A stretch of DNA of 64,000 nucleotides from Neisseriaceae bacterium HSC-16F19 (GCF_024171525.1 NZ_JALJZY010000001.1:62001-126000), one strand, 5' to 3'. Positions 33,995-42,867 are shown, counted from the stretch's first letter. Notes: generated by a model from the sequence alone, not told the origin. Numbers and translations: made by a program.

Positions 33995-36520
33995 ATGTTC
34001 AAAAAGAAAAAAACACCTGAACAACAGGTGGCCAAGGGAAACAAAACAAGCCGTATGACCAGTATGTCTACGCTGCGCCGCTACTCCGCCGTACTGCTGA
34101 CGGTATTGAGTATGCTGCTGATTGCGGCACTGGTCGGCTATTTCAACTACAAAGAGAGCGAACACATCAACAGAAACATCAACCATATTGATGTGGCCGG
34201 TTATGCTTCGGACGGCTTCTACAAGCTGACCCTGCATACCCATTATCTGGAATCCGATCTCAACCGCATCCGCAGCCTGCTGTCGGACGAATCCTTCTCC
34301 CGGCCGTCTCTGCACGACAATGCCGTACTGCAGGCTTCCTTAAATGATCTGAAACAAGACCGCGCCGATATCCAGTACTATCTGGAAACACTGCGTCACG
34401 GCGGCATGTTTGCCAAAAGCGACCTCCCCTCCCGTGTTGCACCGCTGACCGATCCGCGTGTAGAGCCGGCACTTACCCAAGTTGAAGCCATGTGGCAGGA
34501 GTACGATGCGGTACTGCAAAAAGCCTTGACTGCCAATCTGAACACGGCCGAAGGCCTCTCTGCCTTGGACCAGCTGGTATTGTTCACCCGCAACCATCAG
34601 GTTGACGTTTACAACACCTTAGACATTATTATTACCGAGCTGACCACCGACAACCGAAACCGTACACGCTTCATTACCCGCACACTGCTCTACTCTGCCC
34701 TGTTGCTGCTGATGATGCTGTTGTTCTTCGTGCGCTTCGTTATCAGCCGCCTGGTGTATTCGGACAATGTCATCGACAAGGCGCATCACGACTTGGAGGT
34801 CTCATTTGCCCAGCTGTCCCAAGCAAAAACCGAGCTCGAACAGTCTTACAACGCACTGGATACCGCACGCCAGGCCACCCAGGCCATTATGGACAATGTG
34901 TCTACCGGTTTGGGGCTGATCAATCACGAGCTGTGCTTTAACCCGAAATACTCCCGCCAACTGTCCTTCCTGCTGGGTACGCCGGACTTGGCCGGACGCA
35001 GCCTGGCGGACGTATTGTCGGAAATTGCCGAAGACCGCCGTCCGCTGGAGAGCTTGGGCGAATTCATCAACCAGATGTTCCAGCCCAATGTACGCGAGCG
35101 CTGGATCAGCGATTTGAATCCTCTGCGCGATGTACGGGTACGCATTCCCGACGAATACTCCGGCGAACCGGTTTCCCGCCATCTTGACTTCCAGTTAAAA
35201 CGCGTGTTTCGCAAACATGCCGACGGCAGCCGCACCATTATCGGTATTCTCACCAGCGTGACCGACATTACCGATTCCGTTATCCTGCAAAACAAGATCA
35301 TCAGCGAAAAAGAGTCCAAGCTGCTGCAGCTGGAAACCTTAAACCGCATGACTGATCTGGATCCGGCCACCCGTAATGCCTTTGTGCAAAACCTGACCTC
35401 CCACGCCGATGATATTCAGGCAGCCTTGAAACAGAAAGGACACAGCGGTGAGTTTTTGCGCCGCAAGCTGGAGACTGTGTCACGTCATATCCATGCTGTT
35501 AAAGGCGATTCTGCCCTGTTGGATTTCGATATTTTCAACCAGTTGTGTGACAAAGCCGAAGAACACCTCAGTGCCCTGCGTCAAAAAACCGTACTGGTGG
35601 CAGACGACTTCGCGCCCGTTGGCGAAATTGCCGATGAACTGTCCAGTCTGACCCGCGCTTTCGGCAATCTGACCCAGGTACATCAGGACGAGCCCGAAGT
35701 GATTGTCAAAACTACTCCGGAATCCGAATCCAATCTGCAAGATGTCGCTCCCGCCATGGCTCCGGAACATGATCCCAACGATGCCAGCCACTGGGAACGC
35801 ACCATACTGGATGATGAGTTTGCCGCTCTGATTCAGGGGGCAGATTGTGACGAATGTGCCGACCACCATGACGACTGTGCACAAATCATCCAAAGCACTG
35901 AAGATGAAGATGTGGTTTACAGCAGTGACAATGTAGCCGCAGACGGTGAAGAAACCCTGTTGCAGCTGTTTGCACAGCAACTGGACGGCTTTGCAGAGGA
36001 AATCGCCCACAGCAAAGGCAAGGAAGTCAAACTGTACAAACACGGCTTGGGCAGTGTCCGACTTTCCGACGAAGAAACCAATATTGTGCAGGACATCATT
36101 ATCCAATGCTTGCGCAACAGCATTGTGCACGGCATCGAAACACCTGAAGAACGCCTTGAGCAACAAAAAGAAGCAGCAGGCAAAGTCCATGTCCACCTCA
36201 CGGCTGAAGAAAAGCAACTGGTTCTGGAGTTTGCTGATGACGGCTATGGCTTGGACAGCGAGGCCATTAAGGAAAAAGCCGTCAGCCAAGGCTGGCTGAC
36301 AGAGGAGCAGGCTGAAAACATCAGCGAATCAGACATGATCCGCCTGATTTTCAGCAATGGCTTCTCTACCGCCAAACAGCCCGACATCCATGCCGGGCAG
36401 GGTGTGGGTCTGGATATTGTGCGCAACCATATCTGCAGTACGGACCCGCCCGGAAAGCTGAGCGTTTATAACTGCCAAGGCAAAGGTGTTAAATTCTCCA
36501 TCACCCTACCCCGCCGCTGA
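33995..36520 (+). CDS. Membrane CheA-like histidine kinase (sensor-PAS-HPt-HATPase)
   Basis: The 841-residue protein has a short Lys-rich N-tail, a first membrane helix (about 29-50), a periplasmic domain (about 51-228, mostly helical) and a second helix (about 230-250). A coiled coil follows (265-292), then a PAS-like domain (about 293-420). The HPt domain carries the probable phosphorylated His500 in RHIHAVKGDSALLDF. An acidic linker has a cysteine/histidine cluster (C618-x2-C-x2-HH-x2-C). The C-terminus is a CheA-type ATPase: N-box LRNSIVHGIETPEE (Asn708), G1 box FADDGYGLD (Asp749) and G2 box GQGVGLDIV. There is no DHp, P2 or CheW-like domain, so it differs from classical CheA. The response regulator follows 68 bases later. 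Confidence 0.8.
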   Translation: MFKKKKTPEQQVAKGNKTSRMTSMSTLRRYSAVLLTVLSMLLIAALVGYFNYKESEHINRNINHIDVAGYASDGFYKLTLHTHYLESDLNRIRSLLSDESFSRPSLHDNAVLQASLNDLKQDRADIQYYLETLRHGGMFAKSDLPSRVAPLTDPRVEPALTQVEAMWQEYDAVLQKALTANLNTAEGLSALDQLVLFTRNHQVDVYNTLDIIITELTTDNRNRTRFITRTLLYSALLLLMMLLFFVRFVISRLVYSDNVIDKAHHDLEVSFAQLSQAKTELEQSYNALDTARQATQAIMDNVSTGLGLINHELCFNPKYSRQLSFLLGTPDLAGRSLADVLSEIAEDRRPLESLGEFINQMFQPNVRERWISDLNPLRDVRVRIPDEYSGEPVSRHLDFQLKRVFRKHADGSRTIIGILTSVTDITDSVILQNKIISEKESKLLQLETLNRMTDLDPATRNAFVQNLTSHADDIQAALKQKGHSGEFLRRKLETVSRHIHAVKGDSALLDFDIFNQLCDKAEEHLSALRQKTVLVADDFAPVGEIADELSSLTRAFGNLTQVHQDEPEVIVKTTPESESNLQDVAPAMAPEHDPNDASHWERTILDDEFAALIQGADCDECADHHDDCAQIIQSTEDEDVVYSSDNVAADGEETLLQLFAQQLDGFAEEIAHSKGKEVKLYKHGLGSVRLSDEETNIVQDIIIQCLRNSIVHGIETPEERLEQQKEAAGKVHVHLTAEEKQLVLEFADDGYGLDSEAIKEKAVSQGWLTEEQAENISESDMIRLIFSNGFSTAKQPDIHAGQGVGLDIVRNHICSTDPPGKLSVYNCQGKGVKFSITLPRR

Positions 36521-36588
36521 TACGGCAACGGGATGCGGGTAAACCGCATTCCGTTTTGTATGCTACACGTTTTTAAAAAGTGACAATC

Positions 36589-36984
36589 ATGATTCAAAAA
36601 AACATCAATCTTTTGGTAGTGGACGACAGCTCCGTCATCCGCAACCTGATCAGCCGCTATGCAGGCAGTATGAATGTCAACGTTGTGGCCACTGCCGCCA
36701 ACGGCGAAGATGCCTTGGCCATGTACAAACTCTACCGCCCCAATGCAGTCAGCATGGACTTGGGTATGTCCGGCTGGGGCAGCGAAGACCAAGGCGGCTT
36801 GGAGTGTATCCGCCGCATTATTGAATTTGATCCCGAAGCCAATATCTTGGTGGTTTCCGCTCAAACAGACAAAAGGCAGGGACTCAAAGCCATGTCTTTT
36901 GGGGCATCGGGCTACCTGAACAAACCCATTGATGCCGACAAACTGTTTGCTGCATTAAATGACTTGGTGTACAGCGATCACTAA
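36589..36984 (+). CDS. CheY-like single-domain response regulator
   Basis: The 131-residue protein is a receiver domain with no output domain. The acidic pair is Asp12-Asp13 (LLVVDDSS), the phosphorylated residue is Asp57 in NAVSMDLGMSGWG, the switch Ser is in ILVVSAQTDK and the conserved Lys in GYLNKPID. The loop after Asp57 (GMSGWGSEDQGG) is several residues longer than in typical CheY. I start at the ATG at 36589; a GTG nine bases earlier is possible. It follows the membrane kinase and is presumably its target. Its partner is unknown, as no flagellar, pilus or chemotaxis gene lies nearby. Confidence 0.88.
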   Translation: MIQKNINLLVVDDSSVIRNLISRYAGSMNVNVVATAANGEDALAMYKLYRPNAVSMDLGMSGWGSEDQGGLECIRRIIEFDPEANILVVSAQTDKRQGLKAMSFGASGYLNKPIDADKLFAALNDLVYSDH

Positions 36985-36993
36985 ATACTGGAC

Positions 36994-37040
36994 ACAATAA
37001 AAACAGCCCGGATATTTCCTATCCGGGCTGTTTTTATTGT
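36994..37040. terminator. Strong bidirectional terminator between cheY and lipA
   Basis: A 21-bp perfect stem contains ACAGCCCGGATA and its complement with A- and T-rich shoulders and a 5-base loop. It lies between convergent genes. Confidence 0.9.
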
Positions 37041-37051
37041 GGCTGTAATAA

Positions 37052-38032
37052 TCAGCCGTGGCCGTTCTCTTTCAAAGCCTCCTCCGCCTGCACATCGGCA
37101 TGGTAACTTGATCGAACCATGGCGCCGATGGCGGCATTGGTAAAGCCCATGGCATAAGCCTCGACTTCAAACTGTTTGAACATGTCCGGGGTGACATAGC
37201 GCAGCACCGGCAGATGGCCGTCGGAAGGTTGCAGATACTGGCCCACGGTAATCATCTCAATATCGTGCGCGCGCATATCGCGCATGATTTCGCGCACTTC
37301 TTCGTCGGTTTCGCCCAAGCCCACCATAATGCCGGACTTGGTCGGCACATGCGGCACCAGGGTTTTGTAGCGGCGCAACAGCTCCAGCGAGTGCTTGTAA
37401 TCCGAACCGGGGCGCGCCTGTTTGTAGAGGCGCGGATGGGTTTCCAGATTGTGGTTCATCACATCCGGCGGATTTTTGGCCAAAATCTCCAACGCAATAT
37501 CCAAACGGCCGCGGAAATCGGGCACCAGGATTTCGATTTTGGTGTGCGGGCTGCGCTCGCGGATGGCGTTGATGCAGTCGGCAAAATGCTGGGCGCCGCC
37601 GTCGCGCAAATCGTCGCGGTCCACCGAAGTGATGACCACATAACGCAGATTCATGGCCGCCACGCTTTCGGCCAGGTTTTTCGGCTCCTCCGGATCCAGC
37701 GGATTGGGGCGGCCGTGGCCGACGTCGCAGAAGGGGCAGCGGCGGGTACAGATGTCGCCCATAATCATAAAAGTGGCCGTGCCCTTGCTGAAACACTCGC
37801 CGATATTGGGGCAGGAGGCTTCCTCGCACACGGTGTGCATTTTTTGGTCGCGCAGAATGTTTTTGATTTCAAAAAACTTCTTGCCGGTGGGCAGCTTGGC
37901 GCGTATCCATTCCGGTTTTTTCAGTTTTTCTTCCAGCGGCACCACCTTAATCGGAATGCGCGCGGTTTTGGAAGCGCCTTTGTGTTTGACACCCTGGGCG
38001 TTGTCGAGGGGATGGGTGGATTCGGTGCTCAT
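37052..38032 (-). CDS. lipA: Lipoyl synthase
   Basis: LipA inserts two sulfur atoms into octanoyl groups on lipoyl-dependent enzymes. The 326-residue protein has both iron-sulfur clusters: the auxiliary CxxxxxCxxxxxC set (TVCEEASCPNIGEC) and the radical-SAM CxxxCxxC set (CTRRCPFCD). GRPNPLDPEEP, DRDDLRDGGAQHFADCI and KSGIMVGLGE are also conserved. I start at MSTESTHPLDN (38032) because the longer frame has no homology. LipA is usually next to lipB in Neisseria; here about 4 kb of accessory genes separate them. Confidence 0.96.
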   Translation of the reverse strand: MSTESTHPLDNAQGVKHKGASKTARIPIKVVPLEEKLKKPEWIRAKLPTGKKFFEIKNILRDQKMHTVCEEASCPNIGECFSKGTATFMIMGDICTRRCPFCDVGHGRPNPLDPEEPKNLAESVAAMNLRYVVITSVDRDDLRDGGAQHFADCINAIRERSPHTKIEILVPDFRGRLDIALEILAKNPPDVMNHNLETHPRLYKQARPGSDYKHSLELLRRYKTLVPHVPTKSGIMVGLGETDEEVREIMRDMRAHDIEMITVGQYLQPSDGHLPVLRYVTPDMFKQFEVEAYAMGFTNAAIGAMVRSSYHADVQAEEALKENGHG

Positions 38033-38114
38033 GCTGTTTCTCTCTGATATGCGGTGGCGCTTAAAGGCGCGATTATAACGGTTTTCGCGGGCAGGGGCTG
38101 CCTGAAAGGCGGGC

Positions 38115-38513
38115 TTACTGCCCGTTCTCGCAGTAAAGCTGATGTACCCAGTCAATTTGCTTACGCCATTGGCGCTTTTGTTGTCGTAATTGTTGCAGTT
38201 TCAGCACCTGCTTTTCAGAGCGCAAGGAGCGCGGCGTCTGCTGCAACTTCCGGTGCAGTTGAGCCACCTCATCGGCTTGGCTTTGCCGCCACCAGTCCAT
38301 ATGCTGCAGATGCTGTTGCTGCCGAAATTCATGGATGAGGCGCCACAATGCCGCCCATTCGCGCTTTTTGTGCTGTTTCGGAATGGCCAGCTTGTACGAC
38401 AAACCCAGCATCCGCCGCCCGCATTGCGGACAATAAACCGCCTGCCGGTACGTTTTCGGCTTGCGTACCGCCCGGCGGCAGTCAAAGCAAACGTAGTTGG
38501 TATTACTGGGCAT
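38115..38513 (-). CDS. Hypothetical zinc-ribbon protein
   Basis: This 132-residue protein begins with two CxxC pairs, VCFDC and YCPQCGRR, about 20 residues apart, which form a zinc ribbon. The rest is highly basic and helical, rich in Gln, Arg and Trp (WRLIHEFRQQQHLQHMDWWRQ, QLRQQKRQWRKQIDWVHQLYC), and might bind nucleic acid. I do not recognise the family. It lies in the accessory stretch between lipA and lipB, with a palindromic uptake sequence just before its start. Confidence 0.6.
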   Translation of the reverse strand: MPSNTNYVCFDCRRAVRKPKTYRQAVYCPQCGRRMLGLSYKLAIPKQHKKREWAALWRLIHEFRQQQHLQHMDWWRQSQADEVAQLHRKLQQTPRSLRSEKQVLKLQQLRQQKRQWRKQIDWVHQLYCENGQ

Positions 38514-38559
38514 GGTGTTTCCTTTCAGGCAGCCTGAAACCTAAAGTACGCAGCAAGTC

Positions 38560-38703
38560 GTAGGGTGGGCATTTATGCCCACCAAGCATTTTTCATCATC
38601 AGCTTGATAATTTTCCATAAGCGCGTTGTATTTGGCATTTATGCCCACCAAACATTTTTAATCATCAGCCGCTTAAAATGGTGGGCATAAATGCCCACCC
38701 TAC
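38560..38703. repeat. REP hairpins flanking a 120-bp spacer
   Basis: 38560-38583 is GTAG plus a GGTGGGCAT stem-loop, and 38680-38703 is its inverse ending in CTAC. Between them lies a partial third copy near 38,634. This covers most of the non-coding 38,514-38,753. Confidence 0.7.
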
Positions 38704-38753
38704 CTGCGGTCTGTTTTATCCTTGTCATCAACGGGTTTTGCAAAGGTCTCAAA

Positions 38754-39461
38754 CTACGCCTCACCTTTGGCCGACTTGGCTTTGGCCGGCGAAATCAGCG
38801 GATCGCCGCCGTGTGCGTCCCAATAGGCAAAATAATCCACTGCATCGCTGCTCAGCCAGGAACGCAATTGCGATTCGGCCTCATTTTTCCATTTGCGCCG
38901 CACGGCTTTTTCGTACTGTTCGCGGTGCTGTGCCGCCCTGCCCCGGCGTGCGTGGTGCTCGCGCAACACAGTGTCGGTGTATTCCGCGCTGCCCATGCGC
39001 GCCCAAAACGGTGGCGACTGCTGTGCATAAGCGGCCATCACATCATCAAGCACCGCGGCCAGGTTGGCGCCGTCGGGTGCAACCGCCCACAAATCGGTAC
39101 GGCTGGTCTCGGCCCCGCGGGTGTGTTCGCGGTATTGCACCGACATATCCAGCGCTTCGAGTTCTTGGTAACTGTCCGGCAGATAGCCCCAATAAGGCTT
39201 GCGCAAGGCCAGGCGCCGCTCGACACACGGCTGCTCCTCGGCGGGAAAATGATAACAGCACAAGGACACATCAAACGCATGCGCGGGGTGGCCGGTGATT
39301 TCGGAAAAATAATGCCCCACCGCGGCGCTGTACACCGCCCACACCTGTCCTTCGAGCACGCGGTAATAACTGCGGCCGATGCGGTGCTGAAAACCCTGCG
39401 CTTTTAATACGGGCCACAGCGCTTTGTTTAAAGCGGTGGCGATTTTTTGGCTGGTGATCAT
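38754..39461 (-). CDS. Hypothetical protein, DUF4304-like
   Basis: The 235-residue protein starts with IATALNKALWPVLKAQGFQHRIGRSYYRVLEGQVWAVY, which matches the LkpxGFkrkgr-x-fyR pattern of DUF4304 proteins, followed by a beta-rich middle. The tail is basic and ends in a short low-complexity run (ISPAKAKSAKGEA). No signal or membrane segment is seen. It lies next to the restriction-modification genes and may be part of the same defence-like islet, but this is by position only. Similar N-terminal patterns are seen in the genes at 22.5 and 25.4 kb. Confidence 0.55.
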   Translation of the reverse strand: MITSQKIATALNKALWPVLKAQGFQHRIGRSYYRVLEGQVWAVYSAAVGHYFSEITGHPAHAFDVSLCCYHFPAEEQPCVERRLALRKPYWGYLPDSYQELEALDMSVQYREHTRGAETSRTDLWAVAPDGANLAAVLDDVMAAYAQQSPPFWARMGSAEYTDTVLREHHARRGRAAQHREQYEKAVRRKWKNEAESQLRSWLSSDAVDYFAYWDAHGGDPLISPAKAKSAKGEA

Positions 39462-39489
39462 CTGTGCTCCTTCAGGCAGCCTGAAAGAT

Positions 39490-40344
39490 TCAAACGGCCA
39501 AATCCAAAGGCAAGTCGGAAATATCTTTCAAGCGTTTGCCTTCAACCATAATGTGGAACAAGTCCAAGGCATCGCCCAAACCCGCATTGCTTAAGGTTTT
39601 TTCCAGCTCATACAAGGCAAAGTGATAAACACAGTCTATCTCGCCCGTTCCCAAAGCAATAGAGGCAATACGGCTGGGTGTCGGCTCGGCTGTGACCACG
39701 ACCACGTGCGGCAAGCGGCCTTTACGGTTGCGCACCAGATTCAAACCTTCCGAACGGGCGTTTTGCGCCCGATCACTGCGTATGGTCCATTTGCAGGAAA
39801 TGCTGGCATGCAATAAGGGCAATTGATTGTGCGCCCTCAAACTGGCCAAAGTGGCAATATCTTGGTTTACTAAAAATTCATGCTTGTTGATTTCCGCGTC
39901 ATCAATCAGATCGCGGGTGACGATGATGTCCGGAGTGATGGTGTAGTCGCTGCCCAAGGCGGCGGCCAGTTCGGGATTACTGTCGGCGGCTTTGGACAAG
40001 GCCACCAAATGGGCATATTGCTGGTAATTGGCAATCTCCAAACGGTTTCTGGAACCCACCTGCCGCACCTGCCACGCACCGGGCCGGATGTGCTGCAATT
40101 TGGCAAATGCGGCGGTGACAAACTGGCTGCAAACGGCTTCAAACGCATTGCCGGAAGTCTGCCCGGCCACGCGTTCGGTAACGGTTTGCGCCTGCAACAA
40201 TTCGGCTATACCTTTGGCTATCAGGCAGCTGCGGGCATTGCTGCTGTCGGCATTACTGACAACGCCTTTGCTGTTGGTGCTTAAAATGGTCGCCAGCAAA
40301 TTTTGATGGAACTTTTGCCGCTCTTGCTCAAAAACCGGATTCAT
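39490..40344 (-). CDS. Type II restriction endonuclease, NgoMIV family (predicted GCCGGC)
   Basis: The 284-residue protein matches NgoMIV, from N. gonorrhoeae, along most of its length as I remember it: SNADSSNARSCLIAKGIAELL, GNAFEAVCSQF, the PDIIVTRDLI region and the ISCKWTIRSDRAQN motif that holds the catalytic Ser-x-Lys of the PD-(D/E)xK fold. NgoMIV is a tetramer that cuts GCCGGC. The start lies one base past the methyltransferase stop, so the two are translated from the same message. Specificity is inferred from the family. Confidence 0.88.
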   Translation of the reverse strand: MNPVFEQERQKFHQNLLATILSTNSKGVVSNADSSNARSCLIAKGIAELLQAQTVTERVAGQTSGNAFEAVCSQFVTAAFAKLQHIRPGAWQVRQVGSRNRLEIANYQQYAHLVALSKAADSNPELAAALGSDYTITPDIIVTRDLIDDAEINKHEFLVNQDIATLASLRAHNQLPLLHASISCKWTIRSDRAQNARSEGLNLVRNRKGRLPHVVVVTAEPTPSRIASIALGTGEIDCVYHFALYELEKTLSNAGLGDALDLFHIMVEGKRLKDISDLPLDLAV

Positions 40345-40345
40345 A

Positions 40346-41284
40346 TCAGCCCTCCTTCTGCAATGCTTTGATAATTTGCGCCCCTACCGCACGCGCCACC
40401 GGCGGCGGGAAGGCATTACCGATTTGCCGATAGGCCGGTGTTTTTTTGCCCGCAAACTGCCAATCGTCCGGGAAGCCCTGAATACGGGCGGCCATACGGG
40501 CGGTCAGGCGCGGCATACCGTCAAAATCCGCCGTCGGCGGCTTATCCCACAAACCCGAACCGTCCACCCCCAATTCCGCCCATGCCCGTTTGGAACGTGT
40601 CGGCCCCAAATCGGCACCGCCGTGTTTTTTGGAACCGCCCACCAAAGTCGGTGCAATCTGGTTGGCACCCAAATGCCATTGGTGCGCTTGCGGCCATCCG
40701 TCTTGCGCCATCAAATCCAACAATAATTCGCCAACGGTCGGCGGTGCTTCCGGCATCGGCTCCGGCCATGAAAAATAAGGGGCAAACTCTGCTTGCAAAG
40801 CCACAAAAATCACCCGCGGCCGCAACTGGGATACGCCAAAATCAGCCGCATACAGCAACTTCCAGTCGCCTACATAACCCAGTTGTGCAAACTGTCGGGT
40901 AATCGCATCGCGGTAGGCATCAAATTTCGGGTCCAGCAAACCCCTGACGTTTTCCAACATCACCGCTTTGGGGCGTATTTCTTGGGCCAAACGTAGCGCT
41001 TCGGGAAACAAATCCCGCTCATCATCAGCCCCCAGCTGTTTGCCTGCTTTGGAAAACGGCGGACAGGGTACACCGCCGGCCAATAAATCCACACCCTGAT
41101 AGCGGGAGCCGTCGAAGAGGCGCACATCCGCCTCAATGACATTCCATTCAGGCCGGTTGACCCGCAATGTCTGGCAGGCCGGCGGTTCGATTTCCACCAA
41201 GGCCACATGCCGAAAGCCGGCTTGCTCCAAGCCCAAAGCCTGGCCGCCGGCACCGGCACAAATTTCCAATGAACTGAATTGCAT
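40346..41284 (-). CDS. DNA (cytosine-5-)-methyltransferase, NgoMIV-type
   Basis: The protein has 312 residues and ten C5-methyltransferase motifs. Motif I is LEICAGAGGQALGLEQAGF, motif IV is GGVPCPPFSKAGKQ with the nucleophile Cys74, motif VI is LENVRGLL, motif VIII is RPRVIFV and motif X is YRQIGNAFPPPVARAVG. It should protect the GCCGGC sites cut by the downstream nuclease. The methyltransferase is promoter-proximal, the usual order for safe transfer into a new host. The start is the ATG at 41284. Confidence 0.92.
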   Translation of the reverse strand: MQFSSLEICAGAGGQALGLEQAGFRHVALVEIEPPACQTLRVNRPEWNVIEADVRLFDGSRYQGVDLLAGGVPCPPFSKAGKQLGADDERDLFPEALRLAQEIRPKAVMLENVRGLLDPKFDAYRDAITRQFAQLGYVGDWKLLYAADFGVSQLRPRVIFVALQAEFAPYFSWPEPMPEAPPTVGELLLDLMAQDGWPQAHQWHLGANQIAPTLVGGSKKHGGADLGPTRSKRAWAELGVDGSGLWDKPPTADFDGMPRLTARMAARIQGFPDDWQFAGKKTPAYRQIGNAFPPPVARAVGAQIIKALQKEG

Positions 41285-41309
41285 ATATTTGTCGTCTGTT
41301 TTTTATTTT

Positions 41310-42047
41310 TCAGGCAGCCTGCATAAACCCGGTCTGCAAGGCATAAGCCCAATCGGGGCGGTTTTCCTGTGCGGCTTTGGCGGCGGCCAGATGGTGCGGA
41401 TACGGCACGCTGTACAAACCGATGCGCCAGCCCCCGGCACTGTGCTCGGCCAGGGCATAGCGGGCATGTGGCGAGCCGTTTTCGACTGTGTGTGGCGGAT
41501 GGTCGTCGTCATAGGCTTGCAGACCGACGCTGCCAGGATTGACGATGGTGCAACCATCCAGCCACAGGCTGCGCGGAATATGGCTGTGGCCGCAGGCAAT
41601 CAGCCCGGCACGCACACCGCCCAAGCGGGTACGGATGGTAGCCTCAGCGGCCAAAACGGTCTTGCCTTCGGCAATGTCTTCGGTTAGGTAATGCACATCA
41701 CTGTGCGGGGTGCCGTGGCACAGCAGCACATCGTTGTCCAAACTCAGCTGCGGCGGCAAAGCGGCGAGCCAGGCTTTTTCGGCACGGCCCAAGGCCGCGG
41801 CGGCAAAGCGGTCGGACGCGCCTTGTTGTGCCGCACTCAGCTGCAAGATTTGGCGCTCGTGATTACCGGCAATGGCGGGCCAGTTTTCAGCCATTAAAAA
41901 CTGCGCCGTCTCCAACGGCCACAAAGGGCCGGAGAGGCAGTCGCCCAGATTGGCAATCACATCGCAGCCGCGGCGGCGGATATCGGACACCACCGCTTCC
42001 AGCGCGGGCAGATTGCCGTGGATATCGGAAACCAGAGCGATACGCAT
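41310..42047 (-). CDS. Metallophosphoesterase, YfcE-like
   Basis: The 245-residue protein is a calcineurin-like phosphoesterase. The metal-binding motifs are visible in order: SDIHGN, GDCLSGP, AGNHER, CHGTPHSD and CGHSHIPR, with the last supplying two histidines. The final motif, NPGSVGLQAYD, is typical of the YfcE/MJ0936 group of small phosphodiesterases. Substrate is unknown. It lies 25 bases upstream of the methyltransferase on the same strand and is more likely a neighbour of the islet than part of it. Confidence 0.85.
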   Translation of the reverse strand: MRIALVSDIHGNLPALEAVVSDIRRRGCDVIANLGDCLSGPLWPLETAQFLMAENWPAIAGNHERQILQLSAAQQGASDRFAAAALGRAEKAWLAALPPQLSLDNDVLLCHGTPHSDVHYLTEDIAEGKTVLAAEATIRTRLGGVRAGLIACGHSHIPRSLWLDGCTIVNPGSVGLQAYDDDHPPHTVENGSPHARYALAEHSAGGWRIGLYSVPYPHHLAAAKAAQENRPDWAYALQTGFMQAA

Positions 42048-42083
42048 GATGTACTCCTTGTATGCAGGCTGCCTGAAAAGCCG

Positions 42084-42148
42084 GTAGGTCGGCTCTCCGA
42101 GCCGACTTGCTTTAAATGTTGGGGCGTCGGCTCGGAGAGCCGACCTAC
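42084..42148. repeat. Inverted pair of REP hairpins
   Basis: 42084-42106 is GTAG plus a GTCGGCT-CTCCG stem-loop; 42126-42148 is its inverse ending in CTAC. It is the same type as at 17.4 and 45.1 kb. Confidence 0.75.
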
Positions 42149-42261
42149 GGCATGGTGTGCACTCAACAAAGATACATGCAGCCGTTCTCAGCCCTCTCCC
42201 ACGGGAGAGGGAATTGGATTGCAGGCTGCCTGAAAGTACTTGTGGCGCAGTTTCAGGCAGC

Positions 42262-42864
42262 CTAAGCCAGAGCTTGCTGCAAATGAAGCGTCAGCTTCTC
42301 CGCCACTTCCGCCACACCGGGGGCAGGCTGCACAAAATCGCGGATTTGCACCATTTCCATACCGGCATAGCCGCAGGGATTGATGTGCAGAAACGGTGCC
42401 AAATCCATATCCACATTCAGCGCCAAGCCGTGATAGACGGCGCCGTTTTTAATGCGCAGGCCGAGGGAGGCGATTTTACGGCCGTCCACATACACGCCGG
42501 GGCGCGCGGGGTCGGCGGCGGCGCTGATGCCGTATTCGGCCAGGGTGGCGATGATGCTGTTTTCCAGCCGCGTGACCAGCTCGCGCACGCTGATGCGGCG
42601 GCGCTTGAAGTCGATGAGGGTATAGACCACCAGCTGGCCGGGGCCGTGATAGGTGACCTGGCCGCCGCGGTCGATTTGCACCACCGGAATATCGCTGTGG
42701 CCGAGCAGGTGCTCCGGCTTGCCCGCCATGCCCTGGGTGAATACCGGCGGGTGCTCCACCACCCACAATTCGTCTTCGGTATCGGCGCTGCGGCTGTCGT
42801 TAAAGGCTTTCATGGCTTCGAATACCGGCAGGTAATCGGCCAGGCCCAAGTATTGGATTTTCAT
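42262..42864 (-). CDS. lipB: Octanoyl-[acyl-carrier-protein]:protein octanoyltransferase
   Basis: LipB moves octanoate from ACP to the lipoyl domains; LipA then adds sulfur. The 200-residue protein has EHPPVFTQGMAG, RGGQVTYHGPGQLVVYTLID, RKIASLGLRI (catalytic Lys) and INPCGYAGMEMVQI (catalytic Cys). The ybeD gene is three bases upstream on the same strand. The partner lipA is 4.2 kb downstream, with accessory genes in between. Confidence 0.95.
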   Translation of the reverse strand: MKIQYLGLADYLPVFEAMKAFNDSRSADTEDELWVVEHPPVFTQGMAGKPEHLLGHSDIPVVQIDRGGQVTYHGPGQLVVYTLIDFKRRRISVRELVTRLENSIIATLAEYGISAAADPARPGVYVDGRKIASLGLRIKNGAVYHGLALNVDMDLAPFLHINPCGYAGMEMVQIRDFVQPAPGVAEVAEKLTLHLQQALA

Positions 42865-42867
42865 GCC

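Noticed and set aside
39490..41284. Restriction-modification genes as a part of the phosphoesterase operon or a larger defence system
   Set aside because: Only the nuclease and methyltransferase have defence motifs. The phosphoesterase is a YfcE-type housekeeping enzyme and may just be a neighbour.
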